From the NCBI GenBank assembly GCA_050249415.1, contig JBFWQO010000005.1:1-64000 (forward strand): 64,000 nucleotides of DNA, given 5' to 3'. Of the stretch, positions 8,864 through 17,198 are shown piece after piece. The notes beneath the pieces are model-generated. The model was not told the origin of the DNA and did no database searches. It saw nothing but the letters and a program-made list of their open reading frames with translations. Every line of letters starts with the position of its first letter. Position 1 is the stretch's first letter. The position numbers were made by a program, and so were the translations under genes. The DNA is from CADEFQ01 sp050249415. GTDB taxonomy: Bacteria > Pseudomonadota > Gammaproteobacteria > Steroidobacterales > Steroidobacteraceae.

Positions 8864-9586
8864 TTACTTCTTGCCGCCGCCTTCCTTCTTCGCCGACGCC
8901 GCCGCATCGGGCTTGGCGGCCTCCGCCGCAGGCGTTGCGGCAGTCGCAGCCGCGCCCGCCGCCACGGCACCCTCGGCGGCAGCCGCCTCGGCTGTCGGCT
9001 CCGGCTCGGCCGCACGCGGCGCGTGCACCGAAACGACAGCGACGTTGCGGCCCTGCTGCAACTGCGGGATCACGACGCCCGGCGGCAGCGGGATGTCGCT
9101 CAGGAACTTCGTATCGTTCAGCTTCATCTGCGACAGGTCGAGTTCGAGCGCCTCGGGCAGGTCCTTCGGCAGGCACACGACTTCCACGTCGGAGATGCGG
9201 TGCGAGACGACGCCACCCTCGGTCTTGACGCCCGGCGACGCCGCCGCGCCGTGGCAGACGATCGGCAGGTAGATGCGGATCTTCTCGTTCTCGAACACCC
9301 GCTGCAGGTCGATATGCACGATCGCGTTCTTCGCGGGGTGCATCTGCACGTCCTTGATGACCGCGTCCTCGTTGTCGCTGCCGACTTTGACGCGGATGAT
9401 CGACGTATACAGCTTCTGGTTGTCGACCATCGTCATCATGTGCTGATGATCGAGGGTGATCTGGCGGGGCGCGAGCTTGCCGCCGTAAACAATGGCCGGA
9501 ATCTTGCCGTGACGACGCAGGCGGCGGCTCGCACCCTTGCCCTGATCGTCACGGGAATCCGCCTGGATCTCGAATCCAATGCGCAT
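8864..9586 (-). CDS. rplY: 50S ribosomal protein L25, CTC type
   Basis: This 240-residue protein binds 5S rRNA in the large subunit. The N-terminal L25 domain (about 1-95, with GKGASRRLRR and KIPAIVYGG) is followed by the CTC/TL5 beta domain to about residue 190. The tail of about 45 residues is rich in Ala, Glu and Lys. The start is the ATG at 9586 (MRIGFEIQ), preceded by AAGGAG; an upstream in-frame start would add 20 unrelated residues. It is the longer CTC form, not the short E. coli L25. It follows prs after 66 bases. Confidence 0.96.
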   Translation of the reverse strand: MRIGFEIQADSRDDQGKGASRRLRRHGKIPAIVYGGKLAPRQITLDHQHMMTMVDNQKLYTSIIRVKVGSDNEDAVIKDVQMHPAKNAIVHIDLQRVFENEKIRIYLPIVCHGAAASPGVKTEGGVVSHRISDVEVVCLPKDLPEALELDLSQMKLNDTKFLSDIPLPPGVVIPQLQQGRNVAVVSVHAPRAAEPEPTAEAAAAEGAVAAGAAATAATPAAEAAKPDAAASAKKEGGGKK

Positions 9587-9652
9587 GGTCTTCTCCTTAC
9601 GTTTGACACCAACGGCGAACCTCCGCGACCAGAGGGTCACCACCAAAACCCG

Positions 9653-10609
9653 CTAATCGATGTAGAGGCTGCTGACGGATTCCTCATCCCGTATGCGCCG
9701 GATGGTCTCCGCGAGCAACCCCGCCACCGACAGCTGGCGGATGCGGCCGCACTTGTGCGCCGCTTCCGTCAGCGGAATCGTGTCGGTCACGACGAGTTCG
9801 TCGAGCGCCGACCCGGAAATCTTCTCGACCGCGTTGCCCGAGAGCACCGCGTGCGTGATGTACGCCACCACGCGTTTGGCGCCCTGGTCCTTGAGCGCCT
9901 GCGCCGCGAGGCACAGCGTGCCCGCGGTATCCACCATGTCGTCGACGAGCACGCAGGTCTTGCCCGCGACCTCGCCGATGATGTTCATCACCTTCGACTC
10001 GTTCGGCCGCGGGCGCCGCTTGTCGATGATCGCGAGGTCCGCGTCGTCGAGCCGCTTCGCGAGCGCCCGCGCACGCACCACGCCGCCGACATCCGGGGAT
10101 ACGACGATCATGTTGTCGTAGCCCTGCTTCCACGCATCGCCGAGCAGGACCGGCGAACCGTATACGTTGTCCACGGGGATGTCGAAAAACCCCTGGATCT
10201 GGTCGGCGTGCAGGTCGATCGTGAGCAGTCGATCGACACCGGCGCCCGAAATCATGTTCGCGACCAGCTTCGCGGTGATCGCGGCGCGCGTCGCGCGCGG
10301 CCTGCGATCCTGCCGCGCGTAGCCGAAGTACGGCACTACCGCCGTGACTCGCGCCGCCGATGCGCGCCTGCACGCATCGGCCATCACGAGCAGCTCCATC
10401 AGGCTGTCGTTCACGGGCGCGCAGGTCGGCTGCAGCAGGAACACGTCCCGGCCGCGCACGTTCTCGATCAGCTCGACGTTCACCTCGCCGTCGCTGAAGC
10501 GCCCGACATACGCGCGCCCGAGCGGCTGCTTCAGGTGCCGCGCGATGTCCTGCGCGAGTTGTGGGTTCGCGTTACCCGCGAACAACGCCATCGACGCCGA
10601 ATCCGACAC
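9653..10609 (-). CDS. prs: Ribose-phosphate pyrophosphokinase (PRPP synthetase)
   Basis: Prs makes PRPP from ribose-5-phosphate and ATP for nucleotide, histidine and NAD synthesis. The 318-residue protein matches the E. coli length. It shows the flexible-loop segment YARQDRR and the PRPP-binding loop VLVDDMVDTAGT. The start is taken as GTG at 10609, with GAGG six bases upstream; an ATG six codons in is the alternative and would match the MKLFAGNA start of relatives. It lies 18 bases after the tRNA-Gln gene on the same strand, so the two may be co-transcribed. Confidence 0.97.
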   Translation of the reverse strand: MSDSASMALFAGNANPQLAQDIARHLKQPLGRAYVGRFSDGEVNVELIENVRGRDVFLLQPTCAPVNDSLMELLVMADACRRASAARVTAVVPYFGYARQDRRPRATRAAITAKLVANMISGAGVDRLLTIDLHADQIQGFFDIPVDNVYGSPVLLGDAWKQGYDNMIVVSPDVGGVVRARALAKRLDDADLAIIDKRRPRPNESKVMNIIGEVAGKTCVLVDDMVDTAGTLCLAAQALKDQGAKRVVAYITHAVLSGNAVEKISGSALDELVVTDTIPLTEAAHKCGRIRQLSVAGLLAETIRRIRDEESVSSLYID

Positions 10610-10626
10610 TCACGACCTCGCTCGTC

Positions 10627-10701
10627 TGGCTGGGGCGGAAGGATTCGAACCTCCGAATGGCGGGATCAAAACCCGCTGCCTTACCACTTGGCGACGCCCC
10701 A
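10627..10701 (-). tRNA. tRNA-Gln (anticodon TTG)
   Basis: This is a 75-base cloverleaf on the minus strand. The acceptor stem TGGGGCG pairs with CGCCCCA, and the T-loop is GGTTCGAATCC. The anticodon arm GCGGG-TTTTGAT-CCCGC gives TTG. Discriminator G and an encoded CCA follow. The acceptor opens with U1-A72. The window also encodes GatCAB, so this tRNA may be charged through Glu-tRNA-Gln if the genome lacks GlnRS; that cannot be decided here. Confidence 0.96.
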
Positions 10702-10709
10702 ATCCGCGC

Positions 10710-10715
10710 ATTATA
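10710..10715 (-). promoter_or_regulatory. -10 box of the tRNA-Gln/prs unit
   Basis: A perfect TATAAT on the minus strand lies 8 bases before the mature 5' end of the tRNA, in an AT-rich patch (10706-10740) unusual for this genome. No convincing -35 box is visible. The short distance implies a leader of only a few bases. Confidence 0.6.
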
Positions 10716-10776
10716 TAAGCAAATTCAGTAAGTTACCTAACCTGCGCCGGCGGAATCCGGGGCCCCCGCCAGGCGC

Positions 10777-10808
10777 AAAAGGGCGGCGGATCATACACGA
10801 TCCCCGCC
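10777..10808 (-). terminator. Terminator of the alcohol dehydrogenase gene
   Basis: On the minus strand, about 20 bases after the dehydrogenase stop, GGCGG-GGATC pairs with GATCC-CCGCC (one bulged G) around a 6-base loop. CTTTT follows directly. This fits a Rho-independent terminator insulating the tRNA-Gln/prs unit. Confidence 0.6.
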
Positions 10809-10828
10809 ACCCCATGGTCCGCGCCGTG

Positions 10829-11830
10829 TCAGCGCCCCGGGCGCCCCGCGACGTCGAGTACCGCGGCACCCTCGATCCGGCCATCCCGCAGTCGATCCAG
10901 CGCCTCGTTCGCCTCTTCGAGCGCGAACACCTCGGCGTCGACTTCGAGCTTCACTTCGGCGGCGAGCTTCATGAACTCCCGGCCGTCCGCACGGGTCAGG
11001 TTCGCGACCGAGCGGATCGAGCGCTCACCCCACAGCAGCTCGTAGGGAAACGACGGGATGTCGCTCATGTGGATCCCAGCGCACACCACCGTGCCGCCCT
11101 TGCGGACCGCGGCGAGCGCGGCGGGAACGAGCGCTCCCACGGGGGCGAACAGGATCGCTGCGTCCAGCCGTTCGGGTGGCGTCTCGTCGGATCCTCCCGC
11201 CCAGGTGGCACCGAGCCGCCTCGCGAAATCCTGCCCGGCGCCATCGCCCGGGCGCGTCAATGCGAACACGCGCCGCCCCTCCGCGCGACAGACCTGCGCG
11301 ATGAGATGCGCCGCCGCGCCGAACCCGTAGAGCCCCACATTCACCGCGTTGGCGGCGGCGCGCAGCGCCCGATAGCCGATGAGCCCGGCGCACAGGAGCG
11401 GGGCGGCGTGGACGCTCGAATAGTGTTCGGGAATCGGCAGGCAGTAGCGCGCGTCGGCCACGACGAACTGCGCGTAGCCGCCGTCGAGCGAGTACCCGGT
11501 GAAGCGCGCCCGCTCGCAGAGGTTTTCCCGGCCCTGTGTGCAGTATTCGCAGGCGCCGCACGTGCCGCCGAGCCACGGCACACCCACGCGATCGCCCACC
11601 GCGATGCCGGCGACATCCCGGCCGCATTGCACGACACGCCCGACGATCTCGTGCCCGGGAATGATCGGCAGGGTTATATGTGGCAACTCCCCGTCGACCA
11701 GGTGCAGATCCGTGCGACACACGCCGCAGGCCAGGACCTCCAGCAGGACCTGCCGATCGTCGGGCTGCGGCATCGGCCGCTCGACTGCCGCGAGCGCCTC
11801 GCCCCCTCGAAACAGGCACATGGCTTTCAT
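10829..11830 (-). CDS. Zinc-dependent alcohol dehydrogenase
   Basis: This 333-residue medium-chain dehydrogenase/reductase oxidises alcohols or reduces aldehydes with NAD(P). The catalytic zinc ligands are in GVCRTDLH and GHEIVG. The structural zinc site is the four-Cys loop CGACEYCTQGRENLC. The nucleotide fold uses GLYGFGAAAH, a variant of the GxGxxG motif. The start is the ATG at 11830 (MKAMCLF); longer frames add an unrelated 26 residues. It is divergent from the YcbK-like gene with 63 bases between them. It interrupts the usual ispE-tRNA-Gln-prs order, so it is probably a lineage-specific insertion. Substrate unknown. Confidence 0.9.
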   Translation of the reverse strand: MKAMCLFRGGEALAAVERPMPQPDDRQVLLEVLACGVCRTDLHLVDGELPHITLPIIPGHEIVGRVVQCGRDVAGIAVGDRVGVPWLGGTCGACEYCTQGRENLCERARFTGYSLDGGYAQFVVADARYCLPIPEHYSSVHAAPLLCAGLIGYRALRAAANAVNVGLYGFGAAAHLIAQVCRAEGRRVFALTRPGDGAGQDFARRLGATWAGGSDETPPERLDAAILFAPVGALVPAALAAVRKGGTVVCAGIHMSDIPSFPYELLWGERSIRSVANLTRADGREFMKLAAEVKLEVDAEVFALEEANEALDRLRDGRIEGAAVLDVAGRPGR

Positions 11831-11893
11831 ACGCCCGTCGCAGTGTACCCGGCCGCGGATGGGATAAGATCGGCAGCGAACGACGAGGGCCCC

Positions 11894-12454
11894 ATGGCGG
11901 ACAGCCACGATTCGCGCACCGATCTACCGGTTTCCAGGCGTCACATCCTGCGATGCTCCGCGGTCGTGGTCGCGGCCTTCGCGGCGCCCGCCGCGCTGGC
12001 GCGCAGCCTCGAACATCGCAGCCTGACGCTCGTCCATACCCACACCGGGGAAAGACTCGTCGCGCCCTACGTGCGAGGCGGCTGCTACGACAGTGCGTGC
12101 CTCGACCGGGTCAATCATTTCCTGCGCGACTTTCGCACCCAGGAAACCCATGCGATCGATCCCGCGCTGCTCGACGTGCTGTTCGCATTGCAGGTACTCG
12201 CCGACAGGGACGCGGCATTCGAGGTGATCTCCGGATTCCGCTCGCCCGCCACGAACCGGAAGCTGCAGCGCAAGTCACAGGGCGTCGCGACGCGCAGCCT
12301 GCACATGGAGGGCAAGGCGATCGACGTCCGCCTGAGTGGCTTTTCGACCGCCCGGCTGCGCGATCACGCGCTGTCGCTGAAGCGCGGCGGGGTCGGCTAT
12401 TACGCGGCGTCCGATTTCGTGCACGTCGACACCGGGCGGGTACGTTCCTGGTGA
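11894..12454 (+). CDS. YcbK/DUF882 family protein, Tat-exported M15-type zinc peptidase fold
   Basis: This 186-residue protein has a twin-arginine signal (SRRHILR, then a hydrophobic run ending AALA). The mature part belongs to the peptidase M15_2 group related to peptidoglycan-cleaving carboxypeptidases. SLHMEGKAID supplies the H-x6-D zinc ligands and DFVHVDTG the C-terminal His. GAGG lies about 7 bases before the ATG. It converges with an L,D-transpeptidase gene, the same pair (ycbB-ycbK) that is adjacent in E. coli, supporting a role in cell-wall remodelling. The reaction is not proven for this family. Confidence 0.88.
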   Translation: MADSHDSRTDLPVSRRHILRCSAVVVAAFAAPAALARSLEHRSLTLVHTHTGERLVAPYVRGGCYDSACLDRVNHFLRDFRTQETHAIDPALLDVLFALQVLADRDAAFEVISGFRSPATNRKLQRKSQGVATRSLHMEGKAIDVRLSGFSTARLRDHALSLKRGGVGYYAASDFVHVDTGRVRSW

Positions 12455-12461
12455 GGCGGAC

Positions 12462-14039
12462 TCACTGCAATCCGAGCAACCGCGTGAGTCGCGCATCGTT
12501 GCCGTAGATGTCGTCGAAGAAATAGATCGATCCCTGCTCGGTGGCGACGGCCGTGCCGTACACGATGAGCACGCGCACCCATTGCTTCAGGTCCACCCGG
12601 ACAGTCGCGGGTCCCTGCATCGCCGCCACGATCTTCTCGCGTGGCCACTCTCCGCCCGCCTGGCGCAACACGAACTGCGCGAGCGCCGCCGGATCGCTCA
12701 CCCGGATGCAGCCGTGACTGAAGGCGCGCCGCGCCGTCCGGAACAACTCGTTGGCGGGCGTGTCGTGGAGCAGCACGTTGTAGGCATTGGGCATGGCGAA
12801 CTTCACGAGGCCCAGCGCATTGCGCGGGCCCGGACGCTGGCGCAGTCGCGCTGCCCCCGCCGCCAGATCGGCGATCTGCCGTGCGTCGGGATGCTGGGTC
12901 ACGGTCCCGTCCTGGCCGACGATTTCGAGGTCCTGCGCGACGAGATAGTCCGGACGGCTGCGAATGCGCGGCAACTGTTCACGGGACATGATGCTGTACG
13001 GCACGTCCCAGTACGGGCGAAACTCCACGTACTTCAGATCGGCCGAGAAGACCGGCGTGCGCGTACGGGGATAGGTCTGGCCGACGATGACATCCATCGT
13101 CAGCATCCGCGATTCCTGGTCGCCGGCTGAACCAAACGCGAACAGGCGAAACTGGGGGATGTTCACGATGATCGTGGGCGCATTCAATACCGGCAGCCAG
13201 CGCCAGCGCTCGAGCGTCAACCCGATCTGCCGGACCCGAAAATCCAGCGGAACCGTCAGCGCCGCGTAAGTCCGGCGGCCGAGCACCCCGTCCTGCGCGA
13301 GGCCGTGGCGAAACTGGAACCGCCTGAGCGCCTCGACCAGATGCGGGTCGAGCGAGTGATCGGCATCGTTCGCCCGCTGCGCGACCGGCAGGTCGCCCAA
13401 CACGACGAGCCATGAGCGCAGCGCGGGCGCGCCCGCATAGGATTCCCCCGCCGCGATCGAATGCGCGCCGATCGGGGGCAAGGGCGTGCGCCCGGGCTGC
13501 GCGGCGAGCGCGCGATATCTTCCGAGTTGCGCCTTGAGCAACGCGTAATGACGAAAGGGCGGCTCGACGGATGCCAGCACCGCCCGTGTGTCCCCGGTCG
13601 CCGCCAGCCTCGCGAGCACTGCCTCGGGGTCGAACTCCCGGCCCCGCGCGGGCATATCGAACCCCACCGACCGCGGATCGATACGCCCGGAATGAAGGTG
13701 CGAGACGAACCTGAGCGCCGCCGCGGAGAGCGCGGCGTCGATCTTCACCCTGTGTCGTGACGCATCGAGCGCGCGGGAGTCGGACAGGATCTGCGCGGCG
13801 TCGTAGTCACGTGGATCGAGTCCCCACTCGCGTGCGCTGCCCATGGCGTCCAGCAGAGCGCGCGCAGGAGGAGTGAGTCCTGCACTGTCGAACCAGCGCA
13901 GTGCAGGCGTGCCGCCGGCCGGCGTCTCCGCGGCCCGGCCTGCGGCGACCAGCATCAGCAACATGACGACCGCGGCGCCACGCGACAGGATGTGAAAGGG
14001 AGCCCCCTCGAGTGGCCGGATCGGGGCCCGCTGCCTCAT
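12462..14039 (-). CDS. ldtD: L,D-transpeptidase of the YcbB/LdtD type
   Basis: The 525-residue periplasmic enzyme would form 3-3 peptidoglycan crosslinks. A signal anchor (about 15-36) is followed by a large scaffold, a peptidoglycan-binding domain (SLDPHLVEALRRFQFRHG, about residues 230-265) and the YkuD catalytic domain. HDTPANELF and SHGCIR carry the catalytic His and Cys444. The start is the ATG at 14039, which overlaps the ispE stop as ATGA; an upstream extension of 68 residues is arginine-rich and reads through ispE, so it is rejected. It is the last gene of the TPR-lolB-ispE-ldt run. Confidence 0.9.
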   Translation of the reverse strand: MRQRAPIRPLEGAPFHILSRGAAVVMLLMLVAAGRAAETPAGGTPALRWFDSAGLTPPARALLDAMGSAREWGLDPRDYDAAQILSDSRALDASRHRVKIDAALSAAALRFVSHLHSGRIDPRSVGFDMPARGREFDPEAVLARLAATGDTRAVLASVEPPFRHYALLKAQLGRYRALAAQPGRTPLPPIGAHSIAAGESYAGAPALRSWLVVLGDLPVAQRANDADHSLDPHLVEALRRFQFRHGLAQDGVLGRRTYAALTVPLDFRVRQIGLTLERWRWLPVLNAPTIIVNIPQFRLFAFGSAGDQESRMLTMDVIVGQTYPRTRTPVFSADLKYVEFRPYWDVPYSIMSREQLPRIRSRPDYLVAQDLEIVGQDGTVTQHPDARQIADLAAGAARLRQRPGPRNALGLVKFAMPNAYNVLLHDTPANELFRTARRAFSHGCIRVSDPAALAQFVLRQAGGEWPREKIVAAMQGPATVRVDLKQWVRVLIVYGTAVATEQGSIYFFDDIYGNDARLTRLLGLQ

Positions 14040-14911
14040 CTCGGGGCGACGTCCCGGTGGAAGCGCTGCCACTCGGCCAGTCGCGCGTGCAGTGGGGACC
14101 GCTGCACCCCGCGCGCGACGATACTGCGCCATGCTTCGGGCGTTCGTGCGGCCACCCGCTCGGCGGCCGCCGCGCTCTCGAACGCCGCGAACACACAGGA
14201 TCCGGTTCCGGTGAGGCGCGCCGCCCCGAACCGGCCGAGCCACTCGAGCGCTTCCGCTACCGCCGGATACCGGGCGCGCACCACGGGCTCGCAGTCGTTG
14301 CGGGTCTCTCCGCGCATGAAATCGCGAACCGTGACGAGGGGCGAATTTCGCGGCAACTCAGGGGCCTCGAACACGTCGCGCGTGGCCACGGCGACCCCGG
14401 GGTGAATCACCACGTACCAGCGCTCCGGCAGTTCGAGAGGCGACAATTGCTCGCCGACCCCCTCCGCCCAGGCCGATTCGCCCCGGACAAACACCGGCAC
14501 ATCCGCACCCAGCCGGGCGCCGACCGACGACAACCGCGACAGGTCGTAGCCGATTCCCCACAGCTCGTTCAGCGCGACCAGCACGGTCGCGGCATCCGAG
14601 CTGCCTCCGCCGAGGCCGCCCCCCAGGGGAATCCGCTTGCGCACGTGCAGGCGCGCGCCCCGGTCCGAGCCGCTCGCGGCCTTGAGCGCGTGCGCGGCGC
14701 GCACTGCCAGATCGTCAGCGGACGCCACGCCCTCCGGTCCCGCGAGCCGCACGACCTCGCCGTCACCGGTCGGTTCGATGTCGATCTCGTCGCCGAAGTC
14801 GAGCAACCGGAACGCGGTCTGGAGCCTGTGGTAGCCGTCGGCGCGGCGGCCAACGATGTGCAGGAAAAGATTCAACTTGGCCGGCGCCGGCCAGCGCGCC
14901 GCGGTGTTCAT
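14036..14911 (-). CDS. ispE: 4-diphosphocytidyl-2-C-methyl-D-erythritol kinase
   Basis: IspE phosphorylates CDP-methylerythritol in the MEP isoprenoid pathway. The 291-residue GHMP kinase shows PAKLNLFLHIVGRRADGYH at the N-terminus, the ATP loop PLGGGLGGGSSDAAT, and the C-terminal RLTGTGSCVFAAF. It starts in an ATGA overlap with lolB and ends in an ATGA overlap with the L,D-transpeptidase, so all three are translationally coupled. Confidence 0.97.
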   Translation of the reverse strand: MNTAARWPAPAKLNLFLHIVGRRADGYHRLQTAFRLLDFGDEIDIEPTGDGEVVRLAGPEGVASADDLAVRAAHALKAASGSDRGARLHVRKRIPLGGGLGGGSSDAATVLVALNELWGIGYDLSRLSSVGARLGADVPVFVRGESAWAEGVGEQLSPLELPERWYVVIHPGVAVATRDVFEAPELPRNSPLVTVRDFMRGETRNDCEPVVRARYPAVAEALEWLGRFGAARLTGTGSCVFAAFESAAAAERVAARTPEAWRSIVARGVQRSPLHARLAEWQRFHRDVAPR

Positions 14912-15495
14912 CGGGTCCAGCGATCGATCACGAGCCGCACGCGCGTGCCGCCGCGCTCGGCCGACAGACGGCGCGGCAGGCTGCCCGCGGCGCCCGCGAG
15001 GTACTCCGTGTAGCGGATCTCCCAGCCGTCCTGCACGAGGCTCGCGAGCCGCTGGTGCGGCACGTCGACGACTTCATCGGCGCCGACGTGCGGCTCGGGC
15101 ACGCCGCGCACCCAGTAACGCAGCGCGGCCAGCGGCAACGGGAAACCGAGGCGGCGCTCGAGCTCCGCGCGCGCCGCCTCGCCCACGAGGTGATCGCCGC
15201 GCGAGGTGCGCAGCTCGAATTCATCGCCACGCAGTTCGACCTGCGCGCCCCCGACGCCGAACGGCCCGTCGAGCGTCACGTACGACACCGCGCCTTCCTG
15301 TCGCCATCGCAGTGACGCATTGAGCCCGGTGTCGTCCGCGCGGATCGCCACGCGCCCGGCCAGTGCGAAAGCGTCGTCAGCCTGCAGCGCCGCCCGGCGC
15401 TCGGGCCAGGGCGCCGGTGCGCGTTCGCGCACCGGCGCACCCGCGCAGGCCGCCAGCAGCAGGGCCGCGAGCGCGGCACCTGTGAGGCGGATCAC
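14908..15495 (-). CDS. lolB: Outer-membrane lipoprotein insertion protein LolB
   Basis: LolB receives lipoproteins from LolA and inserts them in the outer membrane. The 195-residue precursor has a lipobox LAAC at about residue 15 after a short hydrophobic signal. The mature part follows the LolB pattern (FALAGRVAIR, WRQ, the central YWVRGVPEP and a C-terminal RLVIDRW). The start is GTG at 15495, overlapping the TPR-lipoprotein stop as GTGA; the reading frame continues upstream but without homologous sequence. Confidence 0.93.
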   Translation of the reverse strand: MIRLTGAALAALLLAACAGAPVRERAPAPWPERRAALQADDAFALAGRVAIRADDTGLNASLRWRQEGAVSYVTLDGPFGVGGAQVELRGDEFELRTSRGDHLVGEAARAELERRLGFPLPLAALRYWVRGVPEPHVGADEVVDVPHQRLASLVQDGWEIRYTEYLAGAAGSLPRRLSAERGGTRVRLVIDRWTR

Positions 15496-17147
15496 GGCGG
15501 AGCAGCCGGGACGAAGCGCCTGATCGTGGTGCGCAGCCGGTGCGATTCGGGGTCGCGCGCGACCGCGCGCGCCCAGACGGCCCGCGCCTCGCCCTCGCGG
15601 CCGAGCGACCACAGTACTTCGCCCCAATGCGCGGCAATCTCCGTGTCGCGCGAGAGTCGATACGCGCGGGCGAGCGGCACGAGCGCCTGCTGCGCCTCAC
15701 CGCGGCGGAAGCGCACCCAGCCCTGGCTGTCGAGGATCGCCGGATTGTCCGGCGTCAGCGCGAGCGCCGCGTCGATCAGTCGATGCGCGCGCGCAAGGTC
15801 CTTGCCGTGGTCCGCGAGCGTGTATCCGAGCGCGTTCATCAGGGCGGGATCTTCGGGTCGCGCGCGATACAACGCCTCGAAGCCCGCGAGCGCCTCGGAC
15901 TCGCGCCCCGCGGAGTCGAGCGTGAGCGCACGCTGATAGGCGAGGTCGGGATGGCCGGGGAATTGCCCGAGCGCCGCATCGAGGATCGGCAGCGCATCGG
16001 ACGCCGCATCGGCGTCGCGCAGCAGTGCCGCCTTGGTGATCGCGATTTCCACCGCGGCCTGCGGCTTGTCGGCCCCTTCCTCGTCGAGCATGGCGAACGC
16101 GTCCTCGCGGTTGCCGAGCCGCATCAGCACCGCCGCCGCCCGCTGCCGCGCGATCATGCCCGCGCCCGCCTCGACGAGGCGCTTGTACATGCCGAGCGCG
16201 GCCTGCTTGTCACCATGACGTTCGGCGAGCGCGCCGAGGTAATAGAGTGCCTCGGCCGGATCATCGCCCGTGCGCAGGCGCGTACTGAAGCGCCCGGCCG
16301 CCTCCGCGATGTCGCCTTCACGGAACGCGAGCAGCGCAAGTCGTCGTTCGGCCTGTGGACCCGCGTCGTCGTCCTGCAGCAGCCGCTCGAGCTCGATGCG
16401 CGCCTCTTCGATCCTGTCGAGCTGGATCAGCGTTTCCGCGACCGCGAATACCTGCCCCTTCGGATCGGCGCGCCGCGCCGCCTCGGCTGCGCGCAGCGCC
16501 CCGTCCGCGTCGTCGCTGCCCGCCAGCACCTGCGACAGGAGCCGCTGCGCATCGGCCGATTCCGGATCGCGCGCGATCGCCGCCTCGGCGAGAGCGCGCG
16601 CATCGCGGTAGACGTAACTTTCGAAGGCGAGCATGCCCAGGCGCACGAGGCCCGGCCCATCGAGTTGCCGTGGATCGACCGCGGCGCGCAGCGCCCGGTA
16701 TGTCCCGTAATCGTTGCCGGCATCCGCCGACGCCTCGATGAGGTCGGCGAGTACCTTGTCCGGCGCATCGCCGGACAGGCGTGCCGCATCGCGAAACGCC
16801 CCGGCCCCTGCCGCATTGCGGCCTTCACGCAGCGCGACGACGCCGGCGAGCCGCGCCGCGGCGGCGCTCGCCGGCTCTCGCTCGCGCAGGACAGTCGCGA
16901 TGCGGCCGGCGATATCGAACTGCTGGCAGTCGAGCGCCACTGCGAGCGCGCGCTCGATCGTCGCGACGGGCGCCGCGCGCGCGCCCGCCGCCCGCGCATA
17001 CTCCTCGCTCGCCGTGCGACAGTCGCCGCGCTCCAGCGCCGTTTCGGCGACGAGTGTCGCGGCACCGGCATCGATCGCGGAGGGCGCCCCGGGGGAAGTG
17101 GCACAGGCGGCCAGCGAGAGCGCGGCCGCGGCGGGAATCCATCGCAT
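15492..17147 (-). CDS. TPR-repeat lipoprotein upstream of lolB
   Basis: This 551-residue protein has a lipobox LAAC (about residue 14, in ALSLAACATS) and many TPR units through its length, ending with clear repeats (NALGYTLADHG, DSQGWVRFRRG). It corresponds in position to the TPR protein between hemA and lolB in pseudomonads. Function is unproven; a role in envelope assembly is suggested by context. The ATG at 17147 is chosen because it begins the lipoprotein signal; the frame stays open into antisense prfA. There is no Shine-Dalgarno sequence, but a TATAGT box sits 7 bases upstream. Confidence 0.88.
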   Translation of the reverse strand: MRWIPAAAALSLAACATSPGAPSAIDAGAATLVAETALERGDCRTASEEYARAAGARAAPVATIERALAVALDCQQFDIAGRIATVLREREPASAAAARLAGVVALREGRNAAGAGAFRDAARLSGDAPDKVLADLIEASADAGNDYGTYRALRAAVDPRQLDGPGLVRLGMLAFESYVYRDARALAEAAIARDPESADAQRLLSQVLAGSDDADGALRAAEAARRADPKGQVFAVAETLIQLDRIEEARIELERLLQDDDAGPQAERRLALLAFREGDIAEAAGRFSTRLRTGDDPAEALYYLGALAERHGDKQAALGMYKRLVEAGAGMIARQRAAAVLMRLGNREDAFAMLDEEGADKPQAAVEIAITKAALLRDADAASDALPILDAALGQFPGHPDLAYQRALTLDSAGRESEALAGFEALYRARPEDPALMNALGYTLADHGKDLARAHRLIDAALALTPDNPAILDSQGWVRFRRGEAQQALVPLARAYRLSRDTEIAAHWGEVLWSLGREGEARAVWARAVARDPESHRLRTTIRRFVPAAPP

Positions 17148-17154
17148 GGGCGCG

Positions 17155-17160
17155 ACTATA
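17155..17160 (-). promoter_or_regulatory. -10 box for the TPR-lolB-ispE-ldt operon
   Basis: TATAGT on the minus strand is separated from the ATG at 17147 by only 7 bases (CGCGCCC), with no ribosome site between. If used, transcription would begin at or next to the start codon (a leaderless message). The -35 region is not recognisable. Confidence 0.45.
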
Positions 17161-17198
17161 GCGGAAGGCGCCGTGATCCCGGAGAATTCCGCACCCGC

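Noticed and set aside
10344..10718. Possible small protein ending across the tRNA-Gln gene
   Set aside because: The C-terminal part is the known artefact of reading antisense through a tRNA; the rest is antisense to prs.
7001..11893. A + strand frame open for thousands of bases across ychF, pth, rplY and prs
   Set aside because: It is antisense to four well-defined genes and a tRNA. Only its last part (from 11894) is a real gene (YcbK-like).
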